Shown in pieces: positions 25,831 to 38,564 of a stretch of 64,000 bases of DNA. The notes beneath the pieces are model-generated. The model made no database searches. It was not told where the DNA came from and saw only the letters and a list, made by a program, of their open reading frames with translations. This DNA is from Zhengitettix transpicula. Taxonomy: Eukaryota; Arthropoda; Insecta; Orthoptera; Tetrigidae. Positions within the stretch are counted from its first letter, which is position 1. Each line of letters starts with the position of its first letter. Location of the stretch: NCBI GenBank assembly GCA_037074705.1, contig CM073590.1, forward strand, positions 207,496,746 through 207,560,745. Reading direction: 5' to 3'. The position numbers were made by a program, and so were the translations under genes.

Positions 25831-28800
25831 CATACATTTTCTCAACACATGTTAAAATATATTTTATTTTTATTTGAGAACACACGAAAGAAATTTTTAT
25901 TTAAATAATTATCAACTTTCGTTAGCTTTTATGTCGCATTATGAAGTGCCAAATTAGAGACGAAACGCAGTAGTTTATTTTTAAATGTCTGTGTAACGAT
26001 CGAAGAGGATCTTTGGCAGTAATCGTGTTTTCAAACATTGGACGTTATATTTATTTATTTTGTTATTATACGTCAGATAAAATACCAGTTTTACAACTAA
26101 CATTTAAACCAAACCCTCATAGTGGTCGTGATAATTAAGCACCGTTAAACTATATATCATTTGCAGCACGAATATTTACATTTTTAAATATACTCGTAAA
26201 ATCAATTAAAAGTTTTATGTTTTTTATAAAAAAAATTGTTGAGGAGATGGTTTTCGTAGATGCTATAAAAGAAAGGTTTTGAGGGTAGAAAAATAAGGAT
26301 GCGAGTGATTTATGCAAATAATGATATCTTTCTAGGGTTGCTGTGGGGTCCGTTACTACTATAGTTTTCACTGAAATTTTTTAAACGTGGAAACATTTTT
26401 TATCGTTCCGTCAGACTGAAAAATAGTTTTATTAAGACTTCTTAATAAATCAGAAAGTTCTTTGAAATTAAGGCTCGCGAATGATTAATATTTTTTCTTA
26501 AAGTTAGTTGATAAGCCTGTATTACACTTTCACAGTTTCTGACATTGAATTGATTAGGGAATCCATTCATTGATCAACAGTTATCACCGCAGTTGCTACC
26601 ACTTGAAATCTGAATTGGGTCAAATGGCCAAGATAGCCTTACTGCAAACGGAAGTTATGGCTTTCATCCTTCGCCCTTTTAATGAAAACAAGTACGTTGG
26701 TAAGGGAAGGGCGAAGGACGGCCTTCAGGTTCCCTTGAACACGTCCATTGCGTCACAGCGGACCCTTGAAAGCAGACTTCACTGTGCGAGTGAAAGTCCA
26801 TCTTCGTTCTCCAGCACTATCACTTGAAGGGAAAACTGGCGACGTTACGAGTTTCGTCGGATAGTATAAACCAAAGAGTACTTTTTATATATTACCCTAT
26901 TGTGTCATAGACATATCAGGTAGTACAAATTCCAAATGTTAGTTATATTTTACTGGTTCGGTTTCAGTCTGGGTCTTACTTTGTCCAGAGTACATTCATC
27001 CCAGCTCGAATCTTTAAATAAATTCGTAGCACAGTTTAATGATTGTCAAATTTGAGTGTAGATTAACAAGGTTTTCTCTCAATGCTTTGATATCATTATT
27101 ATTTTCCACAATTCATTAATAACCAGACAAAAGACAATAGCAACGAGTACAAACTCGAATTAAATTTTTATTTATCTACTCCTTCTATGACGTCACTGAT
27201 TTGATGAAATTGGGTGTTCTAGTTCTTTAAATAAGCGTTAAGAAGACGTAATGTACTTACAATTTGAAATACTATGAACCTAATATATTTATTATTTGTA
27301 AATTCAATTATTTTGCCGCTTCATATATAATATGTCAATTCTATTACTATAAATTAATTAATTTTTTTATGTTTTTATTCTCAATAACTAAACGACCTAA
27401 AATAGAATATTTTGCATTACATTAATATAAAAATATTTAATTTTTATTTGCATTATTAAAGGTATACTGCGGAGGTTTTCTAGAAAATATTTAGTTGTAA
27501 AATCAAATATTGACCTAAAAATGTATTTTTAGTGGTGGGAAACACGGTTAACATTTTACATTACGAAATTACGCGAATTTTTTAATTAATATTATTATCA
27601 CATGTTTTTTAGGAATGTGATACTAATATCAATGTATGGTTACCGTAAGCATATTTTCATTGAAAAATCTATCAATTTACATTTATCCAACTGCTAGTAG
27701 AAACATTAACATTTTAATTAGCGTAAAATGGAACGTAGTCGATTAGAATTAACTGAATTAAATTAGACATTACTCCATTGGGTTAATCCTAAGTGGAACG
27801 TGTAGTAAATAAGGTTTCGTGATGAGATGTTGGAACTATTGCTAAAGTTTTTCCTAGTCTGAAACCAAACCAGTAAAAAAAAATTGCGTTTGCACTTGGT
27901 ACTATCTTTGCCACCAATAGATTATTATTTAATTTAATTCATTTTACTCTATTAGACGACGCTCTGATTCAAGTTGATTAAAAAAGGCTAAAAATCCTTA
28001 TTCTCCTTAACTGACGATGCAAATGAGGCCCTGTTATTTTTCCTTAGTGTCTCTCTTGAGAGAGAAAATCTTTGAAATTTAGCCAATATTTTCCACTTGA
28101 CATGACTACCTTAACGTTCATGCGGAACCTTCATCAGCCTGAAAATAATTTAGCCTAAACACGAAACAGCTTTGGTATTCTGTGATGGTGTTTTTAAAAA
28201 TATCTCTGCGACGTTGCGAGATGGTGCCACAGTAGCAAAAAAAAAAAGTTTCCCGCCATATCGGTCGGTTACTGAGTGACGATGAACGATACTTCGCTGT
28301 GTTGTTCAAAGAATGACTGAGACGAGGTAAATTATTACAGAAGATTTATGTGAACTTGTCACAGATTTTTATTGATTTCAATAACAGAGGAAATAGGATT
28401 CGTCGTCAATGAATAGTTACTATGGTATGATAATCTAGAACACAAACTTATTACACTGTATTCTTAGTTACATTGTACATAAAATTTAATTAGAACGGGA
28501 CACTGAAAACGGACTTAATATTACTAAGAGTAGAGTTTAATATTTACAGAGTTTGCTTACAATTCATTATCAACAAATAATTATTTAAAGACAAGTAAGA
28601 CAATAACTGAAGAAAATAAATATGAAACTACACAAACAATCAAAAATTATACAGAGTTGCACAAATCATGGTGTCCCAAAAGTTCGTGGTTTAGACTGAA
28701 GAAAAAGGTAGTTAAATAAGGGCTGTAAATGAATTTTACAGAAGACCCAATACACAAAAAAATAGCTCGTTTTAAACAGAAGCGGAACACATTGAAGTGA

Positions 28801-29087
28801 ACAGTACAGAAAAATTTAGAAGATGACATTGGATACTCTATAGTTAATAAGTATATAATTTACCATTTGTAAGGCGAAAATTTATTGATGGTCTTTAAAG
28901 ACTAGTTTTAATTTGAGGCACACTGCTGATATTATTTAAAATATATTAAAGAGACTGGAGCTATTTATTACAAATAGAGTCCGATTTTTTTTATAGAAAC
29001 AGGCAACTACTTCTGGGATAACTTGTATGCTATGACAATCTACACGTTCAATTTATAAGAGAAAATAAATCAACAATACTAAGATGG
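25831..29087. other. AT-rich DNA, no gene seen
   Basis: A hammerhead-like degenerate motif is at 25943-25971. A 20-bp word (actggttcggtttcagtctg near 26950) faces an inverted, diverged partner at about 27856-27880, suggesting an old element of about 0.9 kb with short inverted ends. Nothing coding is supported. Confidence 0.4.
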
Positions 29088-29224
29088 GGTAGCGTAGTTT
29101 TGTAAACACAACGTTTCGATGGCTTGCACCGCCATCTTCTTCAGGTGAAGTGGTGGCCACTTCACCAGAAGAAGATAGCGGTGCAAGCCATCGAAACGTT
29201 GTGTTTACAAAACTACGCTACCTG
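29088..29224. repeat. Near-perfect inverted-dimer repeat with hammerhead-like halves
   Basis: Two arms of about 65 bp (tagcgtagttttgtaaacac and its complement) pair with only two visible mismatches. Each arm contains CTGAAGA, a GATGGC/GCCATC hairpin and GAAACGTTGTG. The near identity suggests recent formation or insertion. Confidence 0.9.
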
Positions 29225-30295
29225 GTTGGAATCCCGAGAAAACTTCATCCAGCAACTACACTGTGAAAACCTACGTTCCTTATTAATACTAAGATGGTTG
29301 GAGAAAGTGTGTACATGTAAAATTCTGTTTGTAAACACAAAAGGTTACATAAGTTAATATTTTTCTTTTTCTTAATATTGTAATCCATTTTGTATCTGCT
29401 ACACAATACGTGTGTGTGCGGTGAAGTGAAGGGAAAATTGAATGTTGAAAGTGACTGCAAGAGCAGATCTCTTATGTAGCGCGTTGTACGAGAGTTGTGT
29501 GTACTGTAGTAGGAAGTGTCCTTCTGCACCGCGGAAGCCGCGCCGTAAGGACACTGCCCCCTGCTTCCTGACCCACTTACTCGTACAGCTCAGCGCTTGC
29601 CTTTCGCACAGTTACGACAAGCAGGGAACACCGTCGGAACGACAATCTGCACTACAGCTGTAAGCAACGGCAACGTACGGAAAAGACGCTCGGATTACAG
29701 CATCACCCAGATGGGTATTTACACTAGTAACAGTGGCCGGCTGTAAACCTCCTGGCTAGACTAGCCCAATTAGCGGTTAATATGCTACACAATTAATCAA
29801 TTTGTACAATTATCGGTTCATGTACCACACAATTAATTAATTTATGTATGTGAACGCGGGACTAATGGTGAGGTGACGTCACACAACGTCACTGAGTGGC
29901 GTTCGCTCCGTGCGAACGTTTCCTGCTTCCTGAATAGTATTACATTCTATACGCTTACCTCCCGAAAAATTACTGTAGATGTACTGTACATTTACGGAAC
30001 ACACCGCAGGCTTCGACTTCAAAGAATTTATTTACCAAATGTTATAGGCGAGTCTTCCTGTAACGAATTTTAGTGACGTCGCTTTAGCTGGAAATGTCTA
30101 CGCCTTAAAACAAACGGTAATACAGTCTCTGAAGGCACAAAGTCAATTCTTGGAATTCGTACTACACTAGGCGACTAGCTTCGCTACGGTGTTTCATAAA
30201 TCTCTGACGTCCCGGACTCACGTTCGCACGCTGCCAAATACTCGTCTTCTCCATAACCTCGAATTACTGATCAGTAGAATATTATATACACATCT
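29225..30295. other. No gene seen; GC-richer patches
   Basis: GC-richer DNA at 29440-29700 and 29860-30240 has a TGACGTCA palindrome at 29874-29881. Frames up to 94 codons lack recognisable motifs. Confidence 0.4.
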
Positions 30296-30298
30296 GTG

Positions 30299-30523
30299 TG
30301 CGTACGCTTTTCGACAATAATCCACGTAGAAACATTTACAGTCTCTGCATTCTTGCCCCACACTGACTGTTCTTTACAATGCTCTGGCCTCAAAGTTACT
30401 CCGACAACAATATTATAGAAAAAAATTATGAATAAAACTTACATTACACATATATATATATACAATATTAAAGAAACAAATTATTAAATAAAGCTTACAT
30501 TACACATTGGAATCTCCACAATT

Positions 30524-30569
<46 letters not shown>

Positions 30570-30672
30570 TATGGAGATTCCAATGAGTAATGTAAGTTTT
30601 ATTTAATAATTTTTATTTAATAAATATTATTGTCGGCGTAACTGTACGGCCAGAGTATTGTAAAGTGCAGTC
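30299..30672. mobile_element. Family B palindromic element with (TA)n centre
   Basis: The plus-oriented arm (tgcgtacgcttttcgacaat to cattggaatctccaca) and minus-oriented arm (gagattccaatgagtaatgt to cagagtattgtaaagtgcag) face each other across a (TA)n microsatellite at about 30529-30566. Foldback-MITE-like. No coding capacity. Confidence 0.75.
30529..30566. repeat. (TA)n microsatellite
   Basis: Uninterrupted TATATA run at the symmetry centre of the family B palindrome. Confidence 0.95.
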
Positions 30673-31529
30673 AATATATATATAATAAATATATATATAA
30701 ATTGTAGTATTTCAAATAAAATCATTTAAATATGCCACACGTTGTAACAACAATTTGTAGTAATTAATGATAAATGATAAGCAAATTAAAATTAAATGAT
30801 CGGTTGTTTTAATTAAAAGATCAGAATTTAAAGTATACAAATCAATTAATTTATTAAATCAAATTATTGAAATTATTTTACATGTTAATACTTGACTATA
30901 TACCACGGCTAGATCTCAGGACCGACCATCGGGCCTTCAATAAAGAATATTTAATCAAACAATTAAATTTACAAAGTGGCTAAAGCATTAATTTAACAAT
31001 CAGTAAAATATTAAATATAAAATCTGGAACCTGGCGATAAAATATCATTTACTGTGGGGTTTGCAGATAATAAGTTGTTCATTTTACCTTAAAGTTTTGT
31101 TGTACCAAGATATGGGCTCGCACGCACACATACGATTTTTATTAACACTTTTAAAACATGCCAAAATACACAGAATTTACTAAGAAACACTTTCTGTTTG
31201 CTGAGTTTACTTTGAACACTTGTTTCGCTGTTCTCTCTATCAATAACTTGTTACCATTATCGAAGTTTGCTTATTTACTGTATACAATAACTTGGCTCCC
31301 AATAATTGCAGAAATGTATAACTCGTGAACGAGGCTAGACTCCGAAAATATTCTGCATTAGGGAAAATAACAGTCGGCGTAGTATCGACGCTCAAAACTG
31401 GAAACTATAGATCGTTCTGAATATAAGACCTGTTAGACTACATACAGCCTTGCTCCCCAAACACAACATCTGAAATTTTGTCCTAACTGTTATTCCTCTG
31501 CCTCCTGTCCACACACTGCCGCTTTGCGC

Positions 31530-31661
31530 GTCTAGCAAAATGTTTTTCGACAATACCCCAGCAAGCAGGCATTATAGCCGTATATTCTTGTACATAACTC
31601 GTATGTTTACGCCGCTAACAATGAAAGTCCAAAATTTTTGTTTATAATTAATTATATTTCC

Positions 31662-31693
<32 letters not shown>

Positions 31694-31862
31694 CGTGCAG
31701 ATTGCAATGTGTAATGTAAGTTTTATTTAATAATTTTTTCTTTAATATTATTCTCGGCGTAACGTTGGGGCCAAAGCATTGTAAAGAACAGTCAGTGTGG
31801 CGCAATAATGCAGAGACTGTAAATGTTGCTACGTTGTTTATTGTGGAAAAGCTTACGCACAC
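31530..31862. mobile_element. Family B palindromic element, second copy
   Basis: A degenerate plus arm (atgtttttcgacaatacccc) and a well-preserved minus arm (aatgtgtaatgtaagtttta to tgtggaaaagcttacgcaca) flank a (TA)n run at about 31670-31692. Confidence 0.65.
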
Positions 31863-33376
31863 AGAACTTTGGCGGAATCAGGCAGTGTTTTGGGGGAATG
31901 ACCGGATTGGTCAACGGCAGTGTTTGGAGGGTCTGATCGGTCTGGCCCTGACCAGAGTGAATATAGTTTTGGAGCCTTGTCCGAGGATTCTCGTAAATAA
32001 TTCGGCATTCAGCGAAGTCTAAGCTGAACAAAGGCTGAATATATCACATTTGGCATTAACGTACTTCTACAGCAAAACTGAGTACGACAACGTAAAGTCC
32101 GTGAACAGTTGTTAGAGAGACGCCGGAATTTTTGTGAAGTGAAATGACATAGCATGGTTATGGCCTGTAAATTAAATATTTTTCCTTAAAAATAAAATAA
32201 CCGTGGGGTGCTCAAACCAGTACCAGTGCAACTCAAAATAAAAATTATATGAAGAAATGTAACTTTGTAAACTTATATGTAAATATAATTTACCGACAGA
32301 TTTCTATAGTTGTTAGATTATTTTATAAAACTTTGTTATTGTAAATTAAATTTGTATTTTCTTTTGTAACTTCTGTGACAATTGCAAATAACTATCATTA
32401 TTAGACGCACTGTAGGCGACCCTGAAGCTTTGATTCTCATTAAAGCTGAGGTATTTGTTAAAAATATAAAATGTACAATATTGAATGTAAATCGAAATTG
32501 TAATTAAATAATCTTTTGTCATCTCTTTAAAATAATTTTGTTTAATTTCAAGGTCAAATCCTGTTAACTTTCTTCCTTTTAAAAATTCGAATACCACATA
32601 ATTTGACTATCTAACGGCTTAATTTTCCTTTGTTTATTTTGTATATTACATAATTTGGCTCTCCAACTTCGCTAATAATATTGTATATTACCATATATAT
32701 ATATACCTTTATGTTAAATACTGGTATGAGGCATTTGCAGCATTCTTCTATAATATTTTATTCCAAATCGTTGAGAAAGGGCTGACGTTTTTAATTAGAT
32801 GATTATGAATTACACTAACGCTTTTGGCGTTTTATATGGTCTTTTGGAGGTTAATAGTGTATTAATGACATTAACAGGTGATATTAATTGTTCAGCCCGT
32901 ATAATGATTCCTACTCTACATCCTGTTAACATAGCAGGGTAAAAGAATCTGACAGGATCAGAAATAGTTACCAGTATCTCCGCTTTGGAGCTTAAATTGA
33001 TTGAAAGAATTTCTTCTGCTATTGAATCAATAGTTTTTATGAATTTCTGAAGGTTATGTCTTTAATTTTAAAACTTGCCCCATGGGACGAATTTATTTTC
33101 CTACTTGTCACCTATCGATGATTTTCTTGATATTAGGAAGGCAAAATCTCTACAGGACCAGGAGTCGATCCCAGTATCACAACTTTAGCGCTAAAATTGA
33201 TTGAAATAATTTCTTCTGTTCCTGAATCCATACCTTTTCTAATATTCTGGAGGTTATTTATTTAATTTGAAAAACTTACTCCCATCGGACGAATTTCTCT
33301 TCCTTCTTGTTGCCTGTCAATAATTTTCTTTCAGATATGTTTAGATCAAATCTATTCAATGTTGACGGCGGCGAGG
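31863..33376. other. AT-rich DNA with a 200-bp tandem duplication
   Basis: No gene. Diverged units of about 200 bp start near 32955 and 33153 (caggatcagaaatagttacc and aggaccaggagtcgatccca); ttgattgaaagaatttcttc at 32996 recurs 200 bp downstream with small changes. Confidence 0.55.
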
Positions 33377-33377
33377 G

Positions 33378-33404
33378 TATATAAAAGTTTAGGTGGAATC
33401 AGTC
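33378..33404 (+). promoter_or_regulatory. Core-promoter-like TATA plus TCAGT initiator
   Basis: TATATAAAA at 33378-33386 is followed by TCAGTC at 33399-33404 and an ATG at 33423. The TATA-to-initiator spacing (about 23 bp) is slightly short. It lies just outside the left arm of the large inverted repeat. Confidence 0.3.
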
Positions 33405-33433
33405 CAAAAACCGAGAACAATCATGTCGGAAGG

Positions 33434-36400
33434 TGCGTTTGATGTTACGAATGATCGTGTAGCCTATCAACGTAATTATTTATTTTTACGAATTTGTCTT
33501 TGTCGGTTGATGTTTGCCGAAGGTGAGTAAGTTTTTTTCTCCAGTAGACTAATTTATTGCTCTGAACATCAGTTAATTAATTTTAGGTAAAACATGGAGG
33601 AATGTAATAGCCAAGCCACTTGACTTTTCTCAGACATCCTAATTGCAGCACTGGAACCATATGGTACGTGACCATAAAAGTTGTTAACCTTTTCTGTGGA
33701 TTCAGAAGAAACTAAAATAGGAGAATCCTCGTCATTATGGAAACCATGGTTTAGACCCGATGACTACGATATGTAGATTTAACCTGACGTCATTGACGTT
33801 ATTTAATTTTATTAGAGAAATCTGATTTGAAGTAATGAATATTCGATAAGGCGAGATCAGCTATGAAACTTAGTTTTGATAATTCAAAAGCATCTTGGCA
33901 ATGAAACATGTAGAAAATAAACATAGGCACTGATACTCGTGAAGCCTTTCTAAATACTAAAAAAAATATTTTGATAGGAATCAATATTTAAAAAAATCCT
34001 TTTACCTGAAAGGCAAATAATATTATCCATACACAATATTTGTGGCCCTTTTTAATATATTAGAAACCATTTTCTATAATTTTACACAAAATTTTTTATT
34101 CGTTTTAAATTTTGGAACTGATTCTTGGCGTATTAATAATGTAGTAAAATCAAAATTAAAGGTATTTTATTGGGTTCCTAATTTTACTTTAATGCTCTCT
34201 TAAAGTCGGTAAAAATGTCAGCTACCGTGTTAGTTGTTTATGTAAAGCCGTATTCATCTAATTATAATTGTAATACATAACCGTATTGGGATTTATATCC
34301 CCATGTGGAGTTCAATGCCAGGGAAAGTTCAAGAAGCGTCTTTCGGTGTCTGCTTAAAAGTTGAGATACAGTAATGTGGAAGAGAGAGCTGGACTGAAAC
34401 GAAAAGATCAACGTCGAATGATGTTTTACGACTTTCAGTTGAACTTCTGAAAGATTTATCTTGTAACCAGCAGACTTCTCTTCCGTATCCAAAACCGTGG
34501 TTCTCTCTCCTCACGTCCCTTCATCTAAATGATACGATTTCAACGTGAGTAGAGCCAGAACAAACAATATAAAATTTCCAAATAATTAGGAGATTTTCAG
34601 AAACTAATCTTACTTTTTTTTAAATGCAATAAAGATAATACTATTATCTTACTCATATGTGAATTGCAAGTTGTATATTGTCACAGCTTTCAGGTTTCGA
34701 GAGAAAATTTGTAACAGGACCAGGGCTAGTACCAGCAGGTTTCACTAAAAAGCAAGAGTGTGGCTACTTTCACTAGGGGTAATTTACTGAATTGAGTCGT
34801 TTCTGGATTTGTTCGCGCGACTTCGTGGGTCGACTACAAAAAAATATATATCAAAAGCAAGACAACATAGGCTAAAAATTTCCCCGGCCAAGAGAACTCA
34901 TAGTTACGAACGATACACAACAAGCGTCGACGAAAATACTTCAGTTGAAGAACGGATTCATGGGAATTTAAATAACAATTTTTATGAACCCCCTTAAAAT
35001 TTTAAACCCGGAGACACAGAATAATATGAAAAACGAAATGAAGAAACACTAAATAGAACTGAAAGTAATTTTTTTAGAAGCGGTTGAGTGCTTAAAGCAT
35101 TGGCAATGAAGACGTTCACTTCCAAGAAAACACGATGGAGGATTAAGTGAAAAATATAAGGTCATGACAGTACAGTAATTAACGAAATGATCGTCATAAA
35201 TACGAATAATGTAGATATTTTCCAAGAGCGAAATGTTGCATATAAGATCCAATGATACGGCTTCAAATGTGAAAAATTATACTAATAATTTAAATGAAAT
35301 ATATTGTACTTTATTATTATAAATTATTTTTCTCATTTAATTAATAAATAATTCTTTTGTAAATACTATAAAGAAAAACGTATGTCTTTTTGTAGGTTTA
35401 TAAACACATTTTACATCTTATACTCAATATTCGGCTAATATGTATTTATAGAGAAAATATGGCAACGTATGGAAATTATAAGTTAAAACTATTTCATATA
35501 TTTTTATACTAAAACTAACTTAGTAAATATAATTTAAATTTGAATTTTTATATTTACTCCATTGAACATCAGATGAAGTCCTGGATTGAGGACGAAGTTT
35601 TGCGTTATATTTTTCTGTTTCTGACTAATTTGACTTTTTAATTATAATAATCTAACTTCTTTTAAAATTAATGTGATAAATACCAGACCAATGGTCATAA
35701 ATATTTAATTATCAAATTTTGTGCACAATATCAATTAAATTCAAAATAGTATATACGAACTTATGTTTTTTAATATAAATTTTTATATAATTAATTATAA
35801 CTATAATAATTATAGTTATTATATAATTAATTATAACTATAATAATTAATTATAACTATAATAATCTAACTTCTTTTTAAATTAATGTGATAAATACCAG
35901 ACCAATGGTCATAAATATATACTTATCAAATTTTGTGCACAATATCAATTAAATTCAAAATAATATATAAGACATTATGTTTTTTTAATATAAATTTTTA
36001 TGTAATTAATTATAACTGAATATAAGTGTCATAAAAATATTTTCTTTAGTATTTAGCAAGTAGAAGTGCCTATGTTTATTTTCTACATGTTTCATTGGCA
36101 AGGTGCATTTGATTGATCAAAACTATGTTTCATAGCTGATCTCCAATTATCGAATATTCATTATATCAATTCAGATTTCGATAATAAAATTAAATAACGC
36201 CAATGACGTCAGGTTAAATCAACATATCGTTGTCATCGGGTCTAAACAATGGTTTCCATAATGACTAGGATTCTCCTATTTTAGTTTCTTCTGAATAATC
36301 CACAGAGAAGGTTAACAACTTTTATGGTCACGTACCATATGGTTCCAGTGCTGCAATTAGGATATCTGAGAAAAGTCAAGTGGCTTGGTTATTACTTTCC

Positions 36401-36575
36401 TCCATGTTTTACCTAAAATTAATTAACTTAGGTTTAGATCAATAAATAAATCTAGTGGGGAAAAAAACTTACTCACCTTCGGCAAACATTGACCTGCAAA
36501 GGCAAATTCGTAAAAATAACTAATTACGTGGATAGTCTACAAGATCAGACCGACTTTCGTAACATCAAACGTACC
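33434..36575. mobile_element. Large inverted repeat, arms of about 550 bp
   Basis: The left arm 33434-33985 and the reverse complement of 36035-36575 align almost throughout at roughly 85-90% identity by eye (for example gtacgtgaccataaaagttg at 33663 and its complement near 36330). The 2-kb centre holds AT-rich DNA and a 214-bp tandem repeat. No transposase is recognisable. It could be a foldback or long-TIR transposon, or an inverted duplication. Confidence 0.8.
35639..36030 (+). repeat. 214-bp tandem duplication
   Basis: tctaacttctttt at 35651 and 35865 begins two similar units (aataccagaccaatggtcat, tttgtgcacaatatcaatta in both). Between them runs a self-complementary ATAATTAATTATAAC array. 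Confidence 0.8.
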
Positions 36576-36609
36576 TGAAGAGATCACAATTAGGGATGAA
36601 ACGTAGTGT

Positions 36610-38063
36610 TTATCAAATATAATTTTTAAGTTTGAATATAAATTAGTTCTGACTATTATACTGATGTTTATCACAGTGAATGAGTTAATTTAGTTTGTCT
36701 AATAAATGTCACAAAAATTATTTCCCATTTAACGGAAATGTTAATTTACAAGGAAAATATAAAGTATATCCCCTGGTCTCAGTGTGAAAGCACTAGTTCG
36801 AGGATTTGCGCTCTATAATTTATTTTCAGAGTAGACATAGGAGTGGAATGAAAATGTTCTTCAATTCGTTTGAACGGAATAATCAATCACGAACTAAGGA
36901 TAATTTAAATCTGATTCAAAATTGAACTGTGTTGGTCACGATTCAAGTATCTCGCTGAATTCAACGCCTTTCTATTTTTCGTCCAGCGAACTTTACACGC
37001 GTTTCCAAAATGAGGTAAATGACTTTCTCTGGTCTGTATGGAAATGAATCCGCGTTATTGCAGTGTTAACTGTTGTGCGGTGTTCCTCTGCGGAGCCACC
37101 CAAGTGAGAGTATGAGCAGCAATGTTCCCCGCTGACCCACTTACCTTGATCTAGCGGCGTTTACGGTCATATCATGGAAAGTGGCTTCACTTTCTTCTGG
37201 AGAAAGTGCGCCGACTTCCGGTGGGTCCCGCGATTGGTGTCAAGAGAAGCGAGTGGCCGCCAAGGAGCCAACAGAGGTCGGGCCGCTCTTGCTTCGAGGA
37301 TGATAACATGGCCCTGCTGCAGATAAAACGTTTCCCATGGCCGTTCTCTCCATCCACGAAAAACCGTCGCTGGCTACTCGGAGAAACAGCCCATAGTAGT
37401 ATACGATCAACCGATTGGCAGGATCCTAAATATACGTTCCATTTTCTTCGAACGCGTATTCTGGGCCGACGCTATTTTGTGGGGGGAAAGGAGGCAATCT
37501 AATAAACAAAATATTTGTAAATATATTTAACCCGCATTTATTTATAGTACATGGTGAAAGTATATCTTCACGATTTATATGAATATAATACATATTACCG
37601 TTTATAAATACGACTCAGAAACTGTTAATCGGTTAACAAATGGAATTTAAACGTATTAACAAGATATATATTCAAATAGAAAATAGCACATTTTGAAATT
37701 TAGAGTCAATCTGAACTCTCTAGCGAATGTAGATCAGTAAAGTGTAGTGTATTGTACTGAAGTGAATGTACTTCGTAAAATCACTCTGATTCAACAATAA
37801 ATTGAAGTGAAATGGTAATATAGATGCTCTCCTTAGTTAATATATAGTTTCAGGTATATTTCCACTGTACTTTTTCTCTGGCTAGAACTATATAATTCTC
37901 ATATTTTGTCCTTGTGTCGTGTTTAAATCATAATTTAATTTTGTCTCTTTTTGGCTATTTCATCTAGTTATTATATTTTTTACAGACGTGTTATATTCTT
38001 TTTTAAAATATAAATCTGTATACATATATGTTTATAATTGGAGTGAAGAAGTGATCTGGGAGG
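36610..38063. other. No gene supported; isolated GC-rich block
   Basis: A GC-rich island at about 37050-37500 stands in AT-rich DNA, with a 98-codon plus-strand frame beginning at a GTG (37206-37502), followed by taataaacaaaatattt. No family resemblance. Confidence 0.35.
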
Positions 38064-38345
38064 GCTATTCTCTCGCAGGCAGAACCATTTAGGAGAGAGG
38101 AGGGGGCAAACCCCTATCTCCCCATCGGAAATGCTTGGGTTAAGTACCCAATTCCCGGACTACTTGATGCATGTCTTCTAGGGTTTGTCCTGCATCACTT
38201 TTAGGCGAACGCCCGGGGAAGGGGGGTCCCTAGTTAACCCTTGGCTACCTTCCTCTACCCTTCCGCATCCCCCCTTTCAAATCCCTTCCTGTGTTATTAT
38301 AGGGGAGTTTCCTCCACGTGGATTACCCTCTTGTAGCCTGTTACT
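38064..38345 (+). mobile_element. Family A repeat, copy 5 (inverted, internally deleted)
   Basis: Reads attctctcgcaggcagaacc to gtagcctgttactcaaaa on the plus strand, so it is opposite to the other copies. About 280 bp; the middle third is missing. Confidence 0.75.
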
Positions 38346-38417
38346 CAAAAAACATGTTTATAATTGAAATAGTTATATTTCAAATTCAAAACAGTTATAT
38401 CAATTATTATAATTTCA

Positions 38418-38470
38418 TGTATCTGCCACCGGGCAAACAGCCCTTCGTGGATTAAATAAAATCAATAAAT
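38418..38470 (+). mobile_element. LINE-like 3' tail
   Basis: A short hairpin-like gccaccgggcaaacagccc is followed by ggattaaataaaatcaataa, resembling the 3' end of Jockey-like LINEs. Weak evidence. Confidence 0.3.
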
Positions 38471-38564
38471 TCAAAATTATTAATTTCTGCCATTTTCTTA
38501 AAAATTATTAATAAGCTTACGTTTTATTGTGAATAAACGCCATTAAAATTTTACTTTTCGTCGA

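Noticed and set aside
23537..25885. Several 60-87 codon frames in the 23.5-25.9 kb region
   Set aside because: They are segments of repeat family A copies; frames differ from copy to copy and contain no known domain.
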